A DNA stretch of 64,000 nt from Litorimonas sp. (GTDB taxonomy: Bacteria > Pseudomonadota > Alphaproteobacteria > Caulobacterales > Maricaulaceae), in NCBI GenBank assembly GCA_029936425.1, contig JAPYSU010000001.1, positions 263,425 through 327,424 on the forward strand, in the 5' to 3' direction. The first letter of the stretch is position 1, and each line of letters opens with the position of its first letter. The translations under genes and the position numbers were made by a program. A model generated the notes under the pieces. That model searched no databases. It was not told the DNA's origin and worked only from the letters and a program-made list of their open reading frames with translations. This document shows positions 58,149 to 64,000 of this stretch, piece by piece.

Positions 58149-59606
58149 ATGTTCGGCGCACCGATAACACTGCTCCTGCATATAATCGTTGTAATTATTT
58201 TCTCCTTCCGGGTTATCAGCCGCCGACTCGCTGTACATACGACCCTGGCATGGCTCATGGTGATAGCGGCTTTACCTGTTATCGGGCTTCTCATCTACTT
58301 TCTTTTCGGAGATCACCGTTTGGGTCGAAAACGCCTTAAACTCGGCCCAAAAATTAGGCGGCATTTTCAGGATGCTTACGAAATTGATGAGGCTGAGACG
58401 ATTAGAAAAGAATTGGAGGTGTCGGATTATTTTCGGCATATGTCCAAAGTTATCACGAAAGAAACAGGTTTTAATCCCTCCATCGGAAATAAAATAAAAC
58501 TATATTCCGATGCACATGCTCTTTTTGATGTGCTTATAAAAGATATCGATGACGCTAAAGAACACCTGTTTTTAGAGTTCTATATTATTGATCCGCAGGG
58601 CCGGGTGAATGAGGTGTTGGAAGCTATTATTCGGGCGGCAAAACGCGGCGTGGACTGCCGCGTGCTGGCCGATGATTTCGGCAGCAAGACCTTTCTGAAA
58701 AGCCACTGGCCGCGCAGTATGATGCAGGTCGGCGTTCGAGTTGAGGCCTCGCTTTCCGTGGGTATATTGAAATCGGTCTCTAAACGGACGGATCTACGAA
58801 ACCACCGGAAAATTATCGTTATAGATCAGTCCATTGGCTATACGGGCAGTCTCAATCTGGCGGACCCGGACTATTTCAAACGGGATGCCAATGTCGGGGC
58901 CTGGGTTGATATAATGATCCGTCTGGAGGGGCATATCGTCTCCTCTTTGGCAGTCGTCTTTAATACCGACTTTATTTTTGACCATGTCGGCACGGATTTT
59001 GACAAATCAGACATCATGAAATTACCGCAGCATACGCGGAATGAGAATTTTGCCCGGGACGCCGTGCTGCAACTTATTCCGTCTGGCCCTGAATCCTATT
59101 CAAGCTTGATATATGAGGTGATCGTGTCGGCTATTTTTGGAGCGCAGAAAAAAATTACGATCACCACGCCCTATTTTGTTCCGGACGAAGCCATTGTTCT
59201 GGCCCTTTGCAATGCGGCCAAGCGCGGCTTGGAGGTGAGAGTTATACTCCCTCACAAAGTCGACTCCCTCATGGCGCGTTTCGCGGGGCAGGCCGTCTTC
59301 TCCGAAATGCTCCGGGCCGGCGTACAGATTTATCGCTATCAGGGCGGAATGCTCCATACCAAATCCATATTGATTGATGACGATATTTGTTTTGTCGGCA
59401 CAGTGAATGTCGATATGCGCAGTTTCTACCTCAACCTTGAAATTACCATGGCCGTCTATGACCGTTTTTTTCACAAAGCCTTGTCCCGGGTTGTTGAGGA
59501 CTACATTGAAAACTCCCATCTCATTGAGCGCGAGCTCTGGAAGAAACGAAGTTTTTCTATTCGCTGGAAGGAAAATTTACTGCGCCTTGCGGGCCCTCTT
59601 TTATAA
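58149..59606 (+). CDS. Cardiolipin synthase
   Basis: A 485-residue phospholipase D-superfamily enzyme. Two N-terminal membrane helices (PLDc_N domain, residues 1-55) are followed by two HKD motifs: 'LRNHRKIIVIDQSIGYTGSLN' in parts (H-x-K-x4-D near residue 220) and 'MLHTKSILIDDDICFVGTVN' near residue 400. It condenses two phosphatidylglycerols (or PG and PE) to cardiolipin. Length and domain order are normal for ClsA/Cls. EcfG-like promoter upstream fits membrane remodelling during stress. The following operon begins 84 bases downstream. Confidence 0.94.
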   Translation: MFGAPITLLLHIIVVIIFSFRVISRRLAVHTTLAWLMVIAALPVIGLLIYFLFGDHRLGRKRLKLGPKIRRHFQDAYEIDEAETIRKELEVSDYFRHMSKVITKETGFNPSIGNKIKLYSDAHALFDVLIKDIDDAKEHLFLEFYIIDPQGRVNEVLEAIIRAAKRGVDCRVLADDFGSKTFLKSHWPRSMMQVGVRVEASLSVGILKSVSKRTDLRNHRKIIVIDQSIGYTGSLNLADPDYFKRDANVGAWVDIMIRLEGHIVSSLAVVFNTDFIFDHVGTDFDKSDIMKLPQHTRNENFARDAVLQLIPSGPESYSSLIYEVIVSAIFGAQKKITITTPYFVPDEAIVLALCNAAKRGLEVRVILPHKVDSLMARFAGQAVFSEMLRAGVQIYRYQGGMLHTKSILIDDDICFVGTVNVDMRSFYLNLEITMAVYDRFFHKALSRVVEDYIENSHLIERELWKKRSFSIRWKENLLRLAGPLL

Positions 59607-59633
59607 CTACACCAAAAAGTTGCAACAAATATA

Positions 59634-59663
59634 TTGACAACTAAAAAGATTATAACCTAATCA
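59634..59663 (+). promoter_or_regulatory. Possible sigma-70 promoter of the AfsA-like operon
   Basis: TTGACA (59634-59639), 18 bases, TAATCA (59658-59663), in a very AT-rich gap. The -35 is perfect but the -10 is poor. No GGAAC box is present, so this operon appears to lie outside the EcfG regulon. TTGTGAGGTG near 59676 and short AGTTG/CAACT arms are also in the gap. Confidence 0.4.
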
Positions 59664-59690
59664 TCACACCATTAAGTTGTGAGGTGAGTA

Positions 59691-60224
59691 GTGTCGACTA
59701 TGACGGTCCATGTAAAGGAGGCGGCAAAAGGGGGTCTTCCCTCCGTAGCTGTTCCTGTACGCCAAGCGGACGTTCACAAACAATTTGGCAATAACGTTTT
59801 TATATCGTCCATTACGCCAAAAACGGATGAAACCGGACAGGTCATATATATGGCCAAAGTCAGAATAATTCCGGATCATCCGTATTTCTTCGAACATGTC
59901 AGAGATCACCTTCCGGGCCTTTATATTATCGAAGCTGGAAGGCAGGTAGGGCTGGCTATACCGCATCTTTTCTATGATGTGGGATATGATTACGGCTTTG
60001 TGCTGGAAGCTTGCGACATGCGTTTTTCCGGCTTTATCAACCTGTCGGATGATCTTTTTATTGAGTGCCGCATTTTCAATCCGGCTTACCGGCGAGGGAA
60101 GCTGCAATCCTTATCCTTTGACGGGATATTCCTGCAAAACAGTCAAGCCTGCGTTCACTATCAAAGCCATATAAAGCTGATTCACCGAAAACTGCTGGCC
60201 CGCTATGAAAGACATTCGGGGTGA
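59691..60224 (+). CDS. AfsA-like hotdog-domain protein (single domain)
   Basis: A 177-residue protein with one A-factor-biosynthesis (AfsA) hotdog domain. Key residues: D62-H63-P64 in 'PDHPYFFEH', then D72-H73 and P75-G76 in 'RDHLPGLYIIEAGRQVGLAI', E81 and R84-Q85, which reproduce the AfsA core; 'MRFSGFINLSDDLFIEC' forms the back strand pair. Streptomyces AfsA has two such repeats and joins a beta-ketoacyl-ACP to a DHAP-type acceptor on the way to gamma-butyrolactone signals; the present protein has one, so it must act as a dimer or be a related thioester-binding enzyme. GTG start with GAGGTGA in ideal position. Its stop overlaps the next start by four bases. Confidence 0.82.
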   Translation: MSTMTVHVKEAAKGGLPSVAVPVRQADVHKQFGNNVFISSITPKTDETGQVIYMAKVRIIPDHPYFFEHVRDHLPGLYIIEAGRQVGLAIPHLFYDVGYDYGFVLEACDMRFSGFINLSDDLFIECRIFNPAYRRGKLQSLSFDGIFLQNSQACVHYQSHIKLIHRKLLARYERHSG

Positions 60225-61579
60225 GCGAAAAACTACACTACAAAGTTGCAGTCATTGGCGGCGGTGTGTCCGGCATGGCCGCGGCTTATTATCTTGCGCG
60301 GCAAGGACATCAGGTTGATCTCTACGAATCATCGGACCGGCTTGGCGGTCGAATGGCTCTCTCTCACCTGCAGGGCCGGGAAATCTGTCTTGGCGGCAAA
60401 AATATTGGGTTTCACTATAAAGAATTCAGGCGGTTCCTCGCCCATTACGGAAAGCCGAAATACGAATATTTTGGCTTGAACTCTGCCCGTCTTTCGAATG
60501 GAAAAGTCCTACCCTTTAATTCCAAAAAGAAAAGGGAGCAGTTTCTTACCCTGCTTCGCTCCACAACAATTCTCGATTTGTGGAAATTAAGGCGCGCGTG
60601 GAGAGCTGTGCAGGCGGACAGGGCAAATGGGGATTTGTCAGGTCCTTATTTCAAAGCGCTCGTGAGGGAGGGGTCACAGACACTGACAGATTACTTCTCC
60701 GGAAAATTCTCAAAATCCATAGCCAGAGCCTTGACGGTTCGCATGAACGGAGCCGAACCGGATCAAATAACATTGGAAAATTTCGGGACGCATCTGCAAA
60801 TGTTGCAGGACGAATATGAGCAAATTACCTCGCCACTGGAAAATGTGTTTTCGGCTTTTCAGGCGGATCCGGACATTCAAACCAAATTACGGACATCAGT
60901 AAAAGCGCTGCGAAATACAAACGGTTTCTACGCTTTAACAGGCGATGGCTTCATGGAGCTATATTCAAAGGTGATTATCGCGTTGCCAGCCTACGGCGCC
61001 GCTAAACTCACAAAGTCTGACTTTCCAGGAATCTCACGCGCTTTGAGACAACCGAGATATTTCCCTGTCACAGTCATTGTCGCGAAGTATGAGAGACCTG
61101 TCTTCGAAACAGACCTACGGGCGCTGACTTTCGCATCGGAGTCTGCGCTCAGCAATATCGGGGCTTACGGTATAAATGATCTCAACTGGGTGCGTTACAC
61201 CTTTAGCGGCGCAGCGGCCCAAGCCCTGAACTCGCATTCAATGCCGGATGCGCAGCTCCTCTCAATCGCTGAAAAACAAGGGCTAGCTTACTTCCATTTG
61301 AACGGAAATTCCTGCCAGGCTTTTAAACGCCGAAGTTGGGAGCGGGGGCTCTGTGGCTACACCCTGAATGAATCCAAATTCAGATCAGATCTGCGGGTCG
61401 CGCAAGCTGAATATCCAGGTCTCTATTTTACCGGAGATTATATCAAAGGGGCTTCGATTGAAAATTGCTTCCGCGCTGCAAAAGAGACTGTCGAAAACTG
61501 TCTCTCCACCGCGCCAAGACCCCCGAAATCACCAGAATTTTATGTCGATCCAAAAAGAGGCTCCTTATGTCCAAAATAG
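60221..61579 (+). CDS. FAD-dependent oxidoreductase, HemY/amine-oxidase-like
   Basis: A 452-residue flavoprotein starting at GTG 60221 inside the end of the AfsA-like gene. The Rossmann motif 'VAVIGGGVSGMAAAYYLARQ' has G-x-G-x-x-G at residues 13-18, with the ribose-binding acid E36 in 'DLYESSDRLGGRM', the protoporphyrinogen/phytoene/amine-oxidase signature. A second conserved patch 'VIIALPAYGAAKL' and the C-terminal FAD motif 'LYFTGDYIKGASIENCFRAAKETVE' (in parts) complete the fold. The middle substrate region is unlike HemY as I know it. It probably oxidises or desaturates a small molecule made or carried by its operon partners. Confidence 0.85.
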   Translation: MSEKLHYKVAVIGGGVSGMAAAYYLARQGHQVDLYESSDRLGGRMALSHLQGREICLGGKNIGFHYKEFRRFLAHYGKPKYEYFGLNSARLSNGKVLPFNSKKKREQFLTLLRSTTILDLWKLRRAWRAVQADRANGDLSGPYFKALVREGSQTLTDYFSGKFSKSIARALTVRMNGAEPDQITLENFGTHLQMLQDEYEQITSPLENVFSAFQADPDIQTKLRTSVKALRNTNGFYALTGDGFMELYSKVIIALPAYGAAKLTKSDFPGISRALRQPRYFPVTVIVAKYERPVFETDLRALTFASESALSNIGAYGINDLNWVRYTFSGAAAQALNSHSMPDAQLLSIAEKQGLAYFHLNGNSCQAFKRRSWERGLCGYTLNESKFRSDLRVAQAEYPGLYFTGDYIKGASIENCFRAAKETVENCLSTAPRPPKSPEFYVDPKRGSLCPK

Positions 61580-63057
61580 ATTTCACGCCATATTATTACG
61601 GACCAAACCCGCCTCAGCCAACGCCCTTTGACCGTCTTTATGCGATCACCCATTTCATCATGCCAAATTTCGGAACAATGGATTGGGATTGGCAAACCCG
61701 GGATCAAGTCAATGAAAACTTGCTTAAATTAAAAGATGAGGGCGGTCATTTAAACGACGACATCATGATGTATATTCATGTGCCTTACTGCAAATCCTTC
61801 TGCCATTACTGTAATTTCAACAAGAACCATTATCCGCGCCAGTCAAAGGACAGGCTCGACCTGTATGTCGATTATCTGATTAAGGAAATCGACTGGTATA
61901 TGGCGCAGCCCTATGTGCAGGCGCGAAACTTCACGGCCATATATATTGGCGGCGGGACGCCCTCGACGCTCTCTCTTAAGGGAATGGAACGACTCTTCAC
62001 CCATTTGAAAAAGGTCGTCCCGAATTACGACGTGATCGAGAAAACCTTCACGGGCGAGCCGCGATCTTTCAAAGATATTGAAAAGCTGAAACTGGTCAAA
62101 GATTTCGGCTTTGACCGCGTAACCTTCGGCATAGAAACCTTTGACCCCGTGCTTCGCAAGCAAATCGGACGGGTGGATAGCCGCGAAGACATTGATGAGC
62201 TTTTTACCAATCTGGAAAAGATTAATTACAAAGGCGACCGGTGTGTTGACCTTATGTATGATCTTCCGGGGCAGACTTTTGACGGATTTGTCGAGGACCT
62301 CGACACGCTGGTCAATCAGTACAAACCCGAAGAAGCCGATCTGTTTGGGACGGTTTATCTCCCTTATCGGCCCATGCACAAGCTCATCATAAAAGAGCGA
62401 TTGGAACAGCCGGGGACAATGTGGCAGCTCTTGGCGATGCGCGAATTCGGCTATGATTTCATGACCAAACACGGTTATCACAATACAATCGCGGAGACCT
62501 TCTCCAAGCGAAACCGCCCCTCGCAATATCAAACCGCGCATTGCGGGCGGCAGGATATCATCGGGGTGGGCTGCGCGGCGCGCGGCAATGTAAAGGACAT
62601 GGTCTCTATCAACCCCGACAAGATAGAGGACTATATCGCCAATATTGACGCATACGGCGTTTCCTCGACAACGATGCAGCCCATTGGACTGGACGGCGTA
62701 CTCGACCGCCTCATGGTTATGTTTCCAAGATTCAAGGAAATAGATAAATCACTGCTAGAACAGTTTAAAGATTGCCGTCGTTACGCCCCAGCCATGAAAG
62801 TTCTGAACGCGCATATAAAAGCAGGGTGCGTCGAAGAAGAGGCGGACCGCTATACGGTCAATAAGATGGGCGTCGTCTGGCACGGCAACCTTCAGACAGA
62901 CTATATGGCGCACACATTGAATACGCAGGGGAAAATGCTTCTGAAATGTATAAGTGATAAAAAGAAACACTTCGCACGCGACACAAGGTTCGGGACAAAT
63001 TTCGTTACCAAATTTATTCTCGGCAATCCGGAATTGTTTCCCCTCTTGATGAAATAG
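61567..63057 (+). CDS. Radical SAM protein, HemN/HemW-like
   Basis: A 496-residue radical SAM enzyme. The ATG at 61567 is preferred: it gives 'MSKIDFTPYYYGPNPP' and overlaps the FAD gene by 13 bases, whereas the longer frame translates the end of that gene. The cluster motif C-x3-C-x2-C is C75, C79, C82 in 'YCKSFCHYCNFNKN', the SAM-binding G-G-G-T-P is at 128-132, and 'FGFDRVTFGIETFDP', 'CVDLMYDLPGQTFDGF' and a C-terminal winged-helix-like HemN_C region follow. It lacks the fourth cysteine (C-x-C) of true HemN. Relatives modify tetrapyrroles, bind haem, or do methylation and cyclopropanation chemistry, so the exact reaction is open. Confidence 0.87.
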   Translation: MSKIDFTPYYYGPNPPQPTPFDRLYAITHFIMPNFGTMDWDWQTRDQVNENLLKLKDEGGHLNDDIMMYIHVPYCKSFCHYCNFNKNHYPRQSKDRLDLYVDYLIKEIDWYMAQPYVQARNFTAIYIGGGTPSTLSLKGMERLFTHLKKVVPNYDVIEKTFTGEPRSFKDIEKLKLVKDFGFDRVTFGIETFDPVLRKQIGRVDSREDIDELFTNLEKINYKGDRCVDLMYDLPGQTFDGFVEDLDTLVNQYKPEEADLFGTVYLPYRPMHKLIIKERLEQPGTMWQLLAMREFGYDFMTKHGYHNTIAETFSKRNRPSQYQTAHCGRQDIIGVGCAARGNVKDMVSINPDKIEDYIANIDAYGVSSTTMQPIGLDGVLDRLMVMFPRFKEIDKSLLEQFKDCRRYAPAMKVLNAHIKAGCVEEEADRYTVNKMGVVWHGNLQTDYMAHTLNTQGKMLLKCISDKKKHFARDTRFGTNFVTKFILGNPELFPLLMK

Positions 63058-63081
63058 GCGGGATCAGAAAGAAGGGAGGGT

Positions 63082-63933
63082 ATGAAAATGCAAACCCTTT
63101 CTATCCTGACGAACGATGGAGCGAGAAGCGAGGCGGCGTTATGCGAGCCTGACCAGAACGCCTCTGACATTCTGTTTCTTTGCCTTTCGGCGATGGGAGT
63201 GACCGCCGCCTATTACCGGCCTCTGGCAGACGCGCTGACGGGGCAGGGTCATTCAGTCATGCTTTGTGAGTTGCGGGGGCAGGGGACAAGTGACCGGAAA
63301 GCGCCGCAAGCAAAATTCGGCTATCGCGAAATGGTCGAGCAGGATATTCCCGCCTATGTCAAAGCGGCGAAAGAAAACTGTCCCGACAAGGACATCGTTT
63401 TATTGGGGCATAGCCTCGGCGGTCACCTGAGCCTGCTTTATACCGCCGCTCATCCGGAAGAGGTCAAAGGCATCGCGTTAATAGCCAGCGGTTCAGTTTA
63501 TTTTCGCGCCTATCCTTTTCCGCAAAATCTGAAAATCTGGTTTGCGACCCAGAGCGCTATGCTGATTTCCGCCCTATTCGGATATTTCCCGGGACATAAA
63601 GTCGGGTTTGGAGGGCGACAACCCAAAACCGTCATGAGCGACTGGGCGCGGCAAGGACGAACGGGTCGGTTTGTACCGCGAGGGTCGGATTTTGACTATG
63701 AGGCCGCCATGCCGAAAATGACCCACCCGGTTTTTGCCCTATCTATCGAAGGCGATAATTTCGCGCCGCACAGCGCCACGGATCATCTGACCGGAAAATT
63801 AAAGTCTGCGGCTTTGGCGCGGATCGAATATCACTCCTCGGATGCCGTAAAATCCAAGATCAACCATTTTCGTTGGGTCAAACATAACGGGGAAATTATC
63901 ACCTATCTCACCCAATGGGTGGAGCGTTTATAA
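63082..63933 (+). CDS. Alpha/beta hydrolase of the AfsA-like operon
   Basis: A 283-residue soluble hydrolase similar to the COG4757-type group. Motifs: 'ILFLCLSAMGVTAAYYRPLADAL' in part (oxyanion region), 'VMLCELRGQGTSDRK', nucleophile elbow 'VLLGHSLGGHLSLLY' with Ser in G-H-S-L-G near residue 111, 'PVFALSIEGDNFAPHSA' (acid), and histidine in 'KINHFRWVKH'. The ribosome site GGGAGG immediately precedes the ATG. It is 24 bases after the radical SAM stop and is the last gene of the operon. A thioesterase, lactonase or ester-cleaving role would suit the context. Its end overlaps a convergent reading frame by six bases. Confidence 0.88.
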   Translation: MKMQTLSILTNDGARSEAALCEPDQNASDILFLCLSAMGVTAAYYRPLADALTGQGHSVMLCELRGQGTSDRKAPQAKFGYREMVEQDIPAYVKAAKENCPDKDIVLLGHSLGGHLSLLYTAAHPEEVKGIALIASGSVYFRAYPFPQNLKIWFATQSAMLISALFGYFPGHKVGFGGRQPKTVMSDWARQGRTGRFVPRGSDFDYEAAMPKMTHPVFALSIEGDNFAPHSATDHLTGKLKSAALARIEYHSSDAVKSKINHFRWVKHNGEIITYLTQWVERL

Positions 63934-63999
63934 TTGCCAAATGCGTTTGTGAAAATTCCAGGCTGTTTCAATGATATTTTCTATGTCTGAATATTGCGG
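63928..63999 (-). CDS. galE: 3' end of a probable UDP-glucose 4-epimerase (GalE)
   Basis: Only the last 23 codons are inside the window. They read 'YSDIENIIETAWNFHKRIW' plus a few residues before the stop; the pattern S-D-I-x-x-I-I-x-T-A-W-x-x-H is that of GalE C-termini. The call rests on this short tail alone. The gene is convergent with the alpha/beta hydrolase and overlaps its end by six bases. Confidence 0.45.
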   Translation of the reverse strand, partial: PQYSDIENIIETAWNFHKRIWQL

Positions 64000-64000
64000 C

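Noticed and set aside
61843..62541. 232-residue minus-strand frame inside the radical SAM gene
   Set aside because: Antisense to a gene with intact radical SAM motifs; no family resemblance.
59691..63057. Haem biosynthesis genes (hemY plus hemN)
   Set aside because: The radical SAM protein lacks the C-x-C of HemN, the flavoprotein middle region is unlike HemY, and both are coupled to an AfsA-like gene, so a housekeeping haem role is not supported.

Overview
The window looks like the chromosome of a free-living, probably marine, alphaproteobacterium with moderate-to-low GC. The strongest taxonomic marker is the PhyR / NepR / EcfG general stress response switch, which is confined to Alphaproteobacteria. 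The many TonB-dependent receptors, the Trp-halogenase-like gene beside a receptor, the SGLT symporter, the LacI regulators and the LpiA/AcvB pair fit Hyphomonadaceae/Maricaulales-like or sphingomonad-like lineages; the placement below class level is inference.

Layout. (1) 1-931: 3' end of a type I restriction subunit (HsdR) and an overlapping small membrane-anchored protein, followed by an AT-rich 537-bp gap. (2) 1469-8154: AraC regulator, TonB-dependent receptor, HSL-type esterase, exported lipase/PhaZ7-like hydrolase and a 3-hydroxybutyrate dehydrogenase-like SDR, together readable as an uptake and degradation locus for a hydroxyalkanoate polyester or its oligomers. (3) 8272-16754: housekeeping block (queG, GST, CDF transporter, M1 aminopeptidase, MarC, GT2). 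(4) 16904-20193: MprF/LpiA and a convergent AcvB/VirJ-type hydrolase (lysyl-phosphatidylglycerol synthesis and turnover). (5) 20203-32360: a beta-glucan (laminarin-type) utilization locus: two LacI regulators, GH3 lipoprotein, TonB receptor, Trp-halogenase-like flavoprotein, GH16 lipoprotein, SGLT symporter, with visible operator candidates. (6) 32589-38581: tamA-tamB. (7) 38628-59606: a general stress response island. It holds phyR, nepR, ecfG, two HWE/HisKA_2 kinases, two single-domain response regulators and many stress or envelope genes (DUF883, DUF2945-MscS-DUF2254, gdhA, TopIB, PLDc_N, DAG kinase-phosphoesterase-DUF4112, EEP nuclease, cardiolipin synthase). I can place about a dozen GGAAC-N16/17-CGT(T/A) EcfG-type promoters in front of these genes, several in divergent overlapping pairs. 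(8) 59691-63933: a compact, translationally coupled four-gene operon encoding a single-domain AfsA-like hotdog protein, a HemY-like FAD oxidoreductase, a HemN/HemW-like radical SAM protein and an alpha/beta hydrolase; I do not recognise this combination, and it is the best candidate for an undescribed biosynthetic system. (9) The right edge carries the 3' end of a probable galE on the minus strand.

How the parts work together. The two catabolic loci follow the same logic: a cell-surface or exported hydrolase, a TonB receptor, an inner-membrane or cytoplasmic processing step, and a dedicated regulator. The stress island concentrates the central switch (PhyR sequesters NepR, releasing EcfG) next to many of its likely targets. 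No tRNA, rRNA, CRISPR array or recognisable insertion sequence was seen. All family assignments are from reading protein motifs by eye; no database search was run.
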